Below are positions 12,101 through 20,484 of a stretch of 64,000 nucleotides of DNA, one piece after another. The stretch lies in NCBI GenBank assembly GCA_947243795.1, contig OX365934.1:1-64000 (forward strand), in the 5' to 3' direction. How positions within the stretch are numbered: position 1 is the first letter of the stretch; each line of letters starts with the position of its first letter. Under the pieces are notes generated by a model. It did no database searches, was not told the origin of the DNA, and worked only from the letters and a program-made list of their open reading frames with translations. The translations under genes were made by a program, and so were the position numbers. The DNA is from Saccharomyces uvarum. Its lineage: Eukaryota > Ascomycota > Saccharomycetes > Saccharomycetales > Saccharomycetaceae.

Positions 12101-13411
12101 TGATTTATCGCCGTATATTCTTTGAAAACCCCTAATAGTGCAAAGTTTGACTTGTTCCCAGTAAGAAATCGTATAGTATGAGGATTTTCTTGCTCCTTTT
12201 GACTTCTCTTGCTCCATAGACACATTGTAAATTGTTTTAGTCTTCTCGGTATCTACTTCCTGTTTATATTCTTGAATTTCACGTTGTAAACCGACACACT
12301 CCGGGGAGGCAAGCCAGTATTTTTCAAATTCCTCGGCAGTACGTGGTATTTGGTCCTCATAACCAGGTTTTATATTGTGCAGGCCATTAGGATCTGTAAG
12401 AGCTGTCAAATATTCGGCGGTAGACTGTCTTGGTGGACATACGTAACCCATAGTTTCGAAATAATCCTTAGCTTCAGTAACTTCACCGTAGAACACCTGT
12501 CTACCAGCATACAAGACAGTGACTTTATCAAACGTTTCATATATATTTTCACTTGCTTGGTAAAGTGTAATTAGAGCTGTAGATCGCAGCAAGTTTGTAC
12601 TAACACGAATAGCTTGAGCGTACTCCAGGGCGGTAGAGGCGTCGAGACCTCTTGTGGCATTGTCCCAGCAGTATATTGAACCTCTGGCTGCTAATGCTTC
12701 TGCAATGGAAACACGTTTACGTTCACCACCAGACACACCGCTGACAAAGTCATTACCGACTCTTGTATCGTAGGTATGGGTTAAGCCAAACATTGTAGCA
12801 TAAAAATCTCTATTGGAAGCGATGTATTCAGCTTTAGTGACATTATTGACCCTCTTTGTAGGCATCTTACAGGCAATAGCAAAATCTAGAGTTTGTTTTA
12901 CAGTTAGATATGGGAAATGAACATCTAACTCACCATTATAGATCACGTCAGATTTATAACATTTCATCATTTCCTCTTGAGGGATGCCATCGTATGATAT
13001 ATCACCCGTTACACCTCCAGCAAACTGACTAGTCTCCCCAGCAGCACATTTCAAGAGCGAAGAGCACCCCGCACCTGGTCTACCTAGGACAAGAACCATC
13101 TCTCCCGGTTTAGCCAGCAAACTAACATTCGTCAAAATAGTTGTCATCTTACGATGCTTCTTACTTTCACGGATACCTTTGATTATTGTCCACGGTAAAC
13201 ACAAAATATCACCGAAAGTTTTCCCTTCTAAGAATGTAGAGTCGAGGCCTTCAGCTGAGACACACTCCATAGTTACACCAGCTTTACGAAGATGAATACC
13301 TTGTTCAGAAGCTTCTTTAACAAAGGTTCTGATGGTGGCTGAAGCGTCGAAAGTGAGAGAATCAGGACTCTCCAAGTTCATAGCATCATCACTCATAGTA
13401 TGCCGAGCCAT
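9143..13411 (-). CDS. PDR18: PDR-type ABC transporter, Pdr18/Snq2 subfamily
   Basis: This 1422-residue full-size ABCG/PDR pump is arranged NBD1-TMD1-NBD2-TMD2 and is expected at the plasma membrane (sterol homeostasis and drug or ethanol tolerance for Pdr18; multidrug efflux for Snq2). NBD1 has the fungal-type Walker A GRPGAGCS (about 110-117) and signature VSGGERKRVS. NBD2 has GESGAGKTT, the degenerate signature LNVEQRKKLS and Walker B LLLFLDEPTSGLD. TMD loops contain the PDR motif HGRHMDCGG. From memory it is nearest S. cerevisiae Pdr18 (1333 residues). Here about 47 residues precede the equivalent of that protein's annotated start, and they align with Snq2 (GIHLRKAGVT). The ATG follows an in-frame TAA, so this is the most upstream start. 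It is intact. Confidence 0.9.
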   Translation of the reverse strand: MARHTMSDDAMNLESPDSLTFDASATIRTFVKEASEQGIHLRKAGVTMECVSAEGLDSTFLEGKTFGDILCLPWTIIKGIRESKKHRKMTTILTNVSLLAKPGEMVLVLGRPGAGCSSLLKCAAGETSQFAGGVTGDISYDGIPQEEMMKCYKSDVIYNGELDVHFPYLTVKQTLDFAIACKMPTKRVNNVTKAEYIASNRDFYATMFGLTHTYDTRVGNDFVSGVSGGERKRVSIAEALAARGSIYCWDNATRGLDASTALEYAQAIRVSTNLLRSTALITLYQASENIYETFDKVTVLYAGRQVFYGEVTEAKDYFETMGYVCPPRQSTAEYLTALTDPNGLHNIKPGYEDQIPRTAEEFEKYWLASPECVGLQREIQEYKQEVDTEKTKTIYNVSMEQEKSKGARKSSYYTISYWEQVKLCTIRGFQRIYGDKSYTVINTCAAIVQSFITGSLFYQSPSSTLGAFSRSGVLFFSLLYYSLMGLASISFDHRLILQKHKVYSLYHPSAEALASTFSTFPFRMIGLTFFIIILYFLAGLHTSAGSFFTIYLFLIMCSEAITGLFQMVSSLCDSLAQANSIAGILMLSIAMYSTYMIQLPSMHPWFKWISYVLPIRYAFESMLNAEFHGRHMDCGGTLIPSGPGFENVSPINQVCAFVGSRPGQTWVLGDDYLKEQYQYEYKNVWRNFGIMWCFLIGYIILKALFTEFKNPVKGGGDALVFKKGTEIDFHELSRRGEKDEENRNFSLTAQDLKDMVSSSGANKYAEFDGLAATGVFIWKDVCLTIKYNNGERMLLDNVSGYCVPGTLTALIGESGAGKTTLLNTLAKRNVGIITGDILVNGLPIDASFERRTGYVQQQDLHIAELTVKESLQFSARMRRSQFVTEAEKMEYVEKVMDILEMQGFSEALVGEIGYGLNVEQRKKLSIGVELVGKPDLLLFLDEPTSGLDSQSAWAIVKMLKRLALAGQSILCTIHQPSATLFEQFDRLLLLRKGGQTVYFGDIGKNSNVVLEYFERNGARKCQKSENPAEYILEAIGAGATASVQEDWHDIWKTSPEIGKVDEKLSTMIKDLSSAPQSTDTNPSKYATSYFYQFKRVLARSSLTFWRNLNYIMAKMMLLMVSGLFIGFTFFHVDASIIGLQNTMFACFMAIVISAPATNQIQDRATAAKELYEVRESKSNMFHWSLLLITQYLNELPYHLLFSTIFFVSFYFPLGIFFEVSRSGIVYLNYAILFQLYYVGLALMILYASPNLQSANVLVGFLLSFLLSFCGVVQPAFLMPGFWTFMWKLSPYTYFLQNFVGLMMHEKPVKCSKKEFSVFNPPVGQTCGEFTKPFFKFGTGYIANPDSTSDCAYCVYKVGDEYLTHLETTYDHLWRNFGFLWAYIIFNIFGMIAVYYVVQVKQFSPMKTGIVKKLIARFKRESS

Positions 13412-13423
13412 TTATTCACGCAT
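13412..13423 (-). promoter_or_regulatory. Four-codon uORF abutting the PDR18 start
   Basis: On the minus strand ATG CGT GAA TAA lies immediately before the main ATG, so the stop codon touches the start (TAAATG) in the same frame. Such a uORF could lower or regulate initiation, or permit reinitiation with no spacer. The sequence is certain; the function is inference. Confidence 0.35.
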
Positions 13424-14507
13424 AGATTTGAAGTCTACTATCAATATCTTAACCACCATTACAACTATCCAAAAATTAAAACCTGACTATCCTACCATTC
13501 TGGAATTTTGTCATCTGGATGCCATCTATTACATGGCGCATCTGGATGCTTCCCTTATAAAGGGATACCTTTGACTTCATACTACTTTTAATTTCAGAGG
13601 GAGGAAAGAAAAAGCGCTCGTAGAGAAACGATCGGAGCCTATATTTTTCGGTCATTTTTTTGATTTAATTTTAGAAGGAGATGCAATTAATAACACGATG
13701 AACTGTCCCAAAGAACTGGGACGAGAACTCGAGCACCGGCCGATGATGCTTAAGTTGCTGGTACATGCAACTACTAGCGCATCAGTTGAATTCGGTAGAC
13801 TGACATCTGTTTATCTTGTATTTGCCAAAGTAAATATTAGACTATCAAGCTTCAATAAAAATGCATCCTCATTTATTATAAAATAACTTCTACATTCCTC
13901 TCTTCAATTGAATGCACTATCTAACAGAATCCAAAAAGTAATTGCCATGTATTTTATGATATATCTATAACAGATCATTCCACAGATCTTAAAATATGAT
14001 TCTCCGATATACTAAAACTATAATAATTCTATCCTACTATCTCTCATACCGTTGAAGATACAACGTCAACATACTGCTCTACACGTATTGGCACTGGCAA
14101 AAATTCTGAACTTCTAGCTGGTAATTCTTTTCATCTTTTTTTATGTCTATAAGACGAACGAAATGCAACAGTAGACGACAAGCGGAAAATCTAGAATAGT
14201 ATATATATATATCAACTTACTATTCTCTAGTTTCTGAAATTGGATATAGAAACATCCTTTGATTCGGTTTGCTATTATTACGTATCAAAAAGGCCCGCTT
14301 ATCACCAATTGGAATGGAATTTCAACGTCTTGTTTAAGCCAATTTGATTACAATACTTGAAAATACTTGAACTTACAATTACATTTTAGGCGTGCTGTAT
14401 CTCAAAGTTTCGTTTTCACTCCTTAGTTGCCTACTTAGCTGCCCAACAGGAACAAGTTGTAAGCACGGCTCACGGAAATGAGTTCGCAAAGCCAGCAATT
14501 TCAGTCG
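13424..14507. other. PDR18 upstream region and gene-free stretch
   Basis: The proximal part should hold the PDR18 promoter. A TATAAG-type element lies in a small inverted repeat (TCCCTTATAAAGGGA, 13551-13565), and ATCTGGATGC is repeated at 13515 and 13541. No Pdr1/Pdr3 element (TCCGYGGA) was found here. Beyond about 13,700 the sequence is AT-rich with no gene I can support. Confidence 0.45.
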
Positions 14508-16913
14508 TCATTCAAGGATGCTACAGTCCGTTTTTATTAGTCTGGCGATGGACTTCAAAAGACAGGAAGTTGCCAAAGAGAAATATTTTGCCTCTGCCAG
14601 TTCATAGACGTCTCTAATAGGCGTTTCAGTATCTCTGTTTCCTTATCGTTTTTATTAGAGGTAGGACTCAAGGCGTGGCAACAGAAGTAAGTTGTTGAAA
14701 TCTTTGACATAAGATCTTCCCTTTGTAATAGCACAGCTCAGGCGGACACTTCATAGACTGTACCGCTCGGGATTTGTGACACCCGTAGTCTGCTTTATCT
14801 GGCAAGACGCCACAACGATGCAAGTTAGAAATGTAAAACTCAAGGTCGGTCAGCAGGCTGTAGTTGAGAGGAACAAAATTAACCCACAGAGCCGCTAATT
14901 CTCTTTGAAACGATGTAAATTACCTGTCACCGATAGATGTGGGATACGTCAAAAGAACAGTTGAAAAGTAAGTCCGCTTCACCAAACCGCACTTGCTGAT
15001 GTCAATAAAAAGAAAACCTTTCAGCATGAAATCTCTGACCTTAGTAGGCTTCAATTTGTTGATTAACGCCTCCAACATTATAATGTATTCATAAACATCA
15101 GCATTCGCGGCCCTTTTTTCATCGTCCTCTTCTACGCTGTTATGATCAAAGCTACCATTGCCAAGAACAATATCTGCTACAACACTGCCAATGGTGGACG
15201 CAATCTGAGCTCTTTCAGAGCAATCTACATCCATTGAATACATAGAAATTGTAAATGGCCTCAATATGTACATGAACCAAAACAAGATTGCGAACACTGG
15301 TACGTCCAAGAACATAAATTGTGTATTGTATTTATTTGATTTGTTATATTTCGATTCAATGACAAAACGTGCTCACCGGCATCAGAGTATATGTTTCTGT
15401 TGGCACTAATAAAACGTAAAAGGTTTAATTCGGGAAACATCAGAGGTAAACCAGGACAGATCCAAATAGCAATCATCAGTAACTTGGTGATACGGTTGGC
15501 AATTTTTAGGACAGTGTCTCTGATATTTTTGTCTTTTTTATGATCTGTGCTTTTCCAGCTCATGGAATATGGATACTAGGTTTTGAAGAACAACGTCGAA
15601 CACGGACCCTTTACTGTTGTGAGGGTAGTCTTCTATGTAAACAGATCAATTGTCCATGCAATTATAATAGACCTGGCCGGCACTCCCGAAGTCCAACCAT
15701 TCTGACAGCATATTGATGAATACTTTGATATCACAGTTAACATCCTTGGGCAAATTCCTGATATAATCAAACAATAGGCGTAGACCATGGACTTGAACGC
15801 TCTGTGTAGCGAAATCTACATTAACTGAACCGGAGACTTCAATGTTCTCTATGTTCTGGTGTAAAGACTCTTAAACCAGGGCATGAACGTATCCAGAGGC
15901 ATCAATCTGCAGTTAAGACCCTAACTGCAGCCCGGACATCATCAACGGCACATAGCAGAGGAAATTCAATAAATCATCTCACAGTGTCCATCGTTGGGCG
16001 GAATACATGGACCGATTGTTTGGGGCACGGTTTCGGCTTATCTCTCCATGCTTCAAAGTCAAGTACTGCCATACAAATCCAACAAGAGGTAAACTGAAAA
16101 GGGGCAGTTTTCATAATCAGATCGCTGAATAAGGGGTCTAAAATAGTAAGCCATTTTTTAGGGCCGTCGGATTCCCGTAATAACGGAATTTCATTTTGAA
16201 CCGGAAATTCTAGGTCAGTAATTGATGACAATTCTCCAGCATGTATCAAAGTGTAAAATAACGGCTCCGATCTGCGGCCGTACTTGGTAATAGTATGACG
16301 ATCGTAGAGATCGACTAAAGGCGTGCATTGGCCTTGTAAATCTCTCTTCAAATAGCTAGATTCAAGTCTTACGGCCTTTTTATAAACAAAAGTAAGATAA
16401 TTTTCTCCCACCTTCTTGAATGACTCCCCCACGGTATTTTAATGCTGTAAAATCTCGACGCCATTCTCATCAAACAGAGATTCTTGGATCGAAAGTTTGT
16501 GTTCGATTATCAAGTCATCGTTCCTAATTGGTAGATTGAGCATGTCAGTATTTGAGGTTAAATTGGCGCTGGACGGGATATTCCGTAAATAGACGTTACG
16601 CCTGTTACCAATTCAGATAAAATGATAGTTACAGAAGTAGGTTCTTAAAATGTTTACCTTTTTAACAGTTTTAAAACTCTCATTGACAAATTGGGTGGTT
16701 CCATTTCGGCAAACTCGTACTTTTTGCACATGATGTGTTTGAATAATTCATCGTTAGAGCCTTCCAGTTCACTAAAGGAACTGAATTAGGCTTCGCGGCA
16801 TGCTCCTTGCTTCTCTTGCGGCATGCTCTGGATGGCTTCACCAATCTGTGCTTTTCCAAATCGATAATCCAACCATCAACCACAACCAATTTGTCCTTGA
16901 GTATAACAAACAT
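14508..16913 (-). pseudogene. Large broken protein-coding gene, unidentified
   Basis: Five minus-strand blocks of protein-like sequence follow one another in order: 16913-16680, 16432-15974, about 15800-15650, 15563-15261 and 15315-14920. The last continues in frame beyond its stop for another 80 or so codons, to about 14670, and traces persist to 14508. Total length is about 2.4 kb, suggesting an original protein of roughly 750-800 residues. The N-terminal block is basic (RACRKRSKEHAAKP). Later blocks mix acidic and hydrophobic helices in a way compatible with a large fungal regulatory protein, but I recognise no family motif. At least four frame changes or stops interrupt it. It is not BUL3, which neighbours PDR18 in S. 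cerevisiae but would be on the other strand. Confidence 0.55.
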
Positions 16914-17525
16914 TGATGCAGCAATTATGTAGAGCTACGTTGTACGTGTATAGATGGGTGGGAAGGTAGTTTGCCAACACGTAGCTTCATCTATTATATG
17001 TAATGCCCATCACTAGGAAGGATTGCACATATTCAGGCAACACAAGTCCGGTTACACATATTGCTTTTTTCTTAAGAAGTTGCTCGTAATGCGGCTATGG
17101 AGTCACACTAACTCAGTGCTATAATAGCCTCGCCAGCACACAAGGGCTGCCGCATTTCTGCTATTTTGCCAGAGATAACAAAAGTTTATTAGATACCAGT
17201 AGACAGTCGTTCTTTCAGTTGTGCCTGTGGTTCTCACTAGGCGTGGCAGTACTAGCTGACTAAGATTTCTCGGATCCGCTGAGGTTGCCGCGGCTCCGTT
17301 TAGCGTCTCTTTAGTATATAGCACATAGGACCTCCTTCTTAAGTTGCCATCGAACTCATAAGAACAACATTAGTAATCGTACTCCCAACATGGTTTGATG
17401 ATTTTTGCAGATAAAAGCTGGCGCTTTTTCTCTTGTACATCTCCAAATATCTTTTTCAATTGGTATCTCATCTTGGATACAGCGGTATACTACATACAAT
17501 ACTCTATCACATACTACATACAAAC
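16914..17525 (+). promoter_or_regulatory. Region upstream of the zinc-type oxidoreductase
   Basis: The 600 bases before the oxidoreductase ATG hold no credible gene. A minus-strand open frame at 17103-17324 has no recognisable features. A TTAGTAA element at 17370-17376 and a CCGCGG palindrome at 17288-17293 are candidate Yap1 and Pdr1/3 or Stb5-type sites. These would suit an oxidative or drug-stress-induced reductase. Function is inferred only. Confidence 0.4.
17370..17376 (+). promoter_or_regulatory. Candidate Yap1 response element
   Basis: TTAGTAA fits the Yap1 consensus TTASTMA and lies 150 bp before the oxidoreductase ATG. Seven bases can match by chance, so support is moderate. Relatives of the downstream gene respond to oxidative and electrophile stress. 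Confidence 0.35.
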
Positions 17526-18656
17526 ATGTCAGCCTCAATTCCAAAAACTATGAAAGCAGTCGTTATTGAAGACGGTAAAGCTGTCGTTAGGGAGGGCGTG
17601 CCCATTCCTGAATTGGAAGATGGTTTCGTTTTGATCAAGACCGTCGCTGTTGCCGGTAATCCCACTGATTGGGCACACATTGACTACAAGATAGGCCCTC
17701 AAGGTTCGATCCTAGGTTGTGATGCTGCAGGTCAAATTGTTAAACTAGGGCCGGGCGTCGATTGCAAACGTTTTGCCATTGGAGATTACATTTACGGATG
17801 TATTCACGGTGCCTCCGTGAGATTCCCCTCCAATGGTGCCTTTGCTGAATATTCTGCGGTTCCAGCGGAGATTGCCTACAGATTATCCAACGACATTGGA
17901 CTGTGTGGTGAAGATAGTCTACCCGAAGGTCCAGTCAAGTCTTTAGAAGGCGCTGTCACTATGCCGGTGACATTGACCACTGCTGGTTTGGTATTGACCT
18001 ATAATTTAGGTTTGGAAATGGAGTGGAAACCTTCCATGCCACAAAGGGATCATCCCATATTAATATGGGGTGGTGCTACTGCTGTAGGTCAACAAGTGAT
18101 TCAGCTGGCCAAAAAGTTAAATGGATTCACGAAGATCATTGTGGTCGCTTCTCAGAAACATGAAAAACAATTGAAAGAGTACGGTGCCGATGAACTGTTT
18201 GATTATCATGATACTGATGTTGTCGAACAAATTAAGAAGAAATACAACAACATTCCGTATTTGGTCGACTGCGTCGCTAATGTAGACACCCTTCAACAAG
18301 TGTACAGATGTGCAGCTGATGAATTGGATGCCACGATCATTGAATTGACTACTTTAACCGATGACGACGTCAAACAGGAAAACAGGAGGCAAAACGTTAC
18401 CATTCGCCGAACGAGGCTATATACGGTAGGTGGCCACGAAGTTCCTTTCGGAAATATCATTTTTCCGGCCGACCCTGAATGCAAGAGGGCTGCCATTAGG
18501 TTCGTCGAATTCATTAATCCAAAGGTTGATGATGGAGAAATTCACCATATCCCAGCTGAGGTTTACAAGAACGGGCTGTCTGACATTCCTCAGATGCTTG
18601 ACGACATCAAAAATAAAAAAAGCTATGGTAAAAAGCTAGTTGCGGTATTGGTCTAG
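17526..18656 (+). CDS. Zinc-type alcohol dehydrogenase/quinone reductase-like protein, YNL134C/YCR102C/YLR460C family
   Basis: This 376-residue MDR-superfamily NAD(P)H-dependent reductase has an N-terminal GroES-like domain (AGNPTDWAHIDYKIGPQG, about 41-58). It also has a C-terminal Rossmann domain with GGATAVGQQVIQLAKKL (about 180). Related enzymes reduce aldehydes and electrophiles in the cytosol. I placed the start at the ATG giving MSASIPKTMKAVVIE, which matches the paralogues. The frame stays open for 31 codons upstream to 17433, but that part resembles leader DNA. Length equals Ynl134c and Ylr460c. The gene looks intact. Which paralogue it is cannot be settled. In S. cerevisiae this locus, next to ZRT1, is occupied by ADH4. 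Confidence 0.9.
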   Translation: MSASIPKTMKAVVIEDGKAVVREGVPIPELEDGFVLIKTVAVAGNPTDWAHIDYKIGPQGSILGCDAAGQIVKLGPGVDCKRFAIGDYIYGCIHGASVRFPSNGAFAEYSAVPAEIAYRLSNDIGLCGEDSLPEGPVKSLEGAVTMPVTLTTAGLVLTYNLGLEMEWKPSMPQRDHPILIWGGATAVGQQVIQLAKKLNGFTKIIVVASQKHEKQLKEYGADELFDYHDTDVVEQIKKKYNNIPYLVDCVANVDTLQQVYRCAADELDATIIELTTLTDDDVKQENRRQNVTIRRTRLYTVGGHEVPFGNIIFPADPECKRAAIRFVEFINPKVDDGEIHHIPAEVYKNGLSDIPQMLDDIKNKKSYGKKLVAVLV

Positions 18657-19389
18657 ATATATATGTAACCAATATATCCTAAGTACTTTCTTAAGACTAT
18701 CCACTCTTTGCCAAATAATCCATTTATTTTAGTACCATAATTGCGTAACAGCATTTTATCCTTATAAAAAGGGTGGGCCTTAGTTGAAGTTCTCGTGACA
18801 AAGCGAATGTACGTGTGGTGACGTTTCGACAAACATAATGGTCGGCGGGCAAGTACGCTTGAGTCACACATTGTTGGTCGTTCATCGTGAATCTATAGGT
18901 GAAACTCGTATGCAGCTGATCGTGTATAACACACAAAAATCTGCTTATTCCATGCTATTGAAGGCATAAACCAATTGCGTGCGCATCAATAAGCCTACAT
19001 TACCAACACTGTAGGGTAAAGAGCTTATCCATATGCCGCAAGATATGTGAGTTCTTCGTAAGCATGACTTATAGATAAAAGCCTTCTATTTAACACCCGA
19101 CCTCAGAGTTCGCCATATTTTAAAATGCATCAATAGCAAAGTATACGTTCATTTCTATAGGAATATTCCTGATATTCAATTTGTACAATGATGCCTTATT
19201 GTTCTGAGTTCCAATGTTGCTATCTCCTCGACATTGAATCGTCTCTAAGAGGAAACAGAACCTTATTCTAGGCAAACTAATATTCTTTCTTCATTTTTAA
19301 ATGGTTTGTCCGTATATAGAAACACTACCTCCGTTATATTCATAATGCGCTGCAGTTTTACGGTTAGCCAACTGCAGTATTCGCTGATG

Positions 19390-19722
19390 TTTATTTCGTC
19401 TCGTCGGCCTGTATTCTTATTGAGGCTGAGTTAGCTTCAATATCCATTTGCCCAAGTGACTCTAAGGATAACGCCTTGATTAATATAGCAAAAAGAACTG
19501 GCGAAAGATACCGTGGTAGTGCAGTTTTCGGAGTCAGTTTATGTTAATACTGCGCTTTTGAGACGAGATGGACCCATCGATGATTTCTGATAAAACATTA
19601 ATTTGAGACAGGAAAGCAGTAATGTCAAATTTGAGATATTTTGTGTTGATTACGTCGGAATTCATAAGGCGTTAGTCTACACGATACTCCCTAACAAAAT
19701 TAATCAATTTAACAGAGTCAAG
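19390..19722 (-). pseudogene. Possible relic of a non-LTR reverse transcriptase
   Basis: Read on the minus strand, three short segments appear in the order of reverse-transcriptase palm motifs. FDITAF (19629-19612) resembles motif A. LPRYLSPVLFAI (core 19507-19490) resembles motif B of LINE and group II enzymes. IQADET (about 19414-19397) resembles the ADD motif C. A segment before motif A (DSVKLINFV) also fits. Spacing is shorter than in intact enzymes, and motif A lies in a different frame from B and C, so it would be a decayed, deleted copy. Chance resemblance is a real alternative. No poly-A tail or target-site duplication was identified. Confidence 0.25.
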
Positions 19723-20294
19723 ACATGAAAATGGATGTCATAAGTATAGCCAAGCTAAATTATAGGATCCAAGCTTCAACACATTTATTCGGAAGCCAAG
19801 AAACTAAAAAAAGGAAGGGAAAAATGTAACTACTGCTTTTGTATCATTGGTGCCTTTGCAGTATATTAAAGCATGAATCACTGACACATATATCAACCGT
19901 CATTACTACTTGGCAGACATGGTTTCCAGATTAAGTACTAAAATCGGACAATATGACTACTGCGTTCTATACAACCACAACCCACAACCCAGATCAAAAT
20001 CGCTGAATATTCAAGGTTGATACACTGGCGCCAGCCAATACTTAGTATAACCTATGAGGTACTATGTTACCGTTTTTTTTCCACTAAGGCGCGTAGGGAT
20101 AAGAAAAGATATTTGGTGTGCCGCTTAAACATGCTAGACAACCGTAATAATTTGCCTGTAAAATCACCAAGCAGCAAATCTACCCTCGAGGTTCTCATTT
20201 CGAAGCTGTTTTCGAATAAAGTATAATTTCTTATGTCACAAGATAAGCTTTGGAATGATCACTTCCCACTAAAAATGACTGCGTAGTACTCCTG

Positions 20295-20305
20295 ACCTTG
20301 AAGGT
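20295..20305 (+). promoter_or_regulatory. Zap1 zinc-responsive element of ZRT1
   Basis: ACCTTGAAGGT is a perfect match to the palindromic Zap1 site ACCYYNAAGGT, 180 bp before the ZRT1 ATG. Zap1 activates ZRT1 in zinc-poor cells through such sites. A weaker relative (ATATTCAAGGT) lies near 20005-20015. Confidence 0.85.
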
Positions 20306-20383
20306 TACGGAAGCAGCTATGAGAACTAAAGCGTAAGCATATGATGGTGAAAAAAATTCACGTTATTAGTTCCATGTCTTAGT

Positions 20384-20391
20384 TATAAATA
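20384..20391 (+). promoter_or_regulatory. ZRT1 TATA box
   Basis: TATAAATA matches the yeast TATA consensus and lies about 94 bp before the ZRT1 ATG and 80 bp after the Zap1 site. That is the usual spacing for an inducible promoter. Confidence 0.7.
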
Positions 20392-20484
20392 GAGGGCCAA
20401 TATCAACCACAATTGTTTGATCTCATTGAAAAAGAAAGTAAATACAAACTGTAATAAAACAGCAAAAATAACCCACAAGATAAA

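Larger units (their letters stand above)
18657..20484. other. 1.8-kb region before ZRT1 without an intact gene
   Basis: Between the oxidoreductase and ZRT1 there is no intact gene. No trace of the iron-type alcohol dehydrogenase ADH4, expected here by S. cerevisiae order, was recognised. The region contains a minus-strand stretch resembling reverse-transcriptase palm motifs (separate entry) and a plus-strand open frame at 20017-20226 that lacks an ATG start and has no recognised features. The last 200 bp form the ZRT1 promoter with a Zap1 site and TATA box. Confidence 0.6.

Noticed and set aside
14508-16913. Assignment of the broken gene as BUL3, the PDR18 neighbour in S. cerevisiae
   Set aside because: BUL3 would be divergent from PDR18, hence on the plus strand here, and no Bul1/Bul2-type motif is seen. 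The decayed gene is on the minus strand.
17103-17324. 73-codon minus-strand open frame upstream of the oxidoreductase
   Set aside because: There are no recognisable features. It overlaps the likely promoter region of the oxidoreductase and fits neither neighbour's gene structure.
20017-20226. Plus-strand open frame before ZRT1
   Set aside because: It starts at TTG, has no family features, and lies in the flank of the ZRT1 promoter. It may be a scrap of lost coding DNA but is not supportable as a gene.
2786-20400. Solo LTRs or Ty elements in the subtelomere
   Set aside because: I looked for the recognisable ends of Ty1/Ty2-type LTRs (TGTTGGAATA) and saw none. Absence by eye is not proof.
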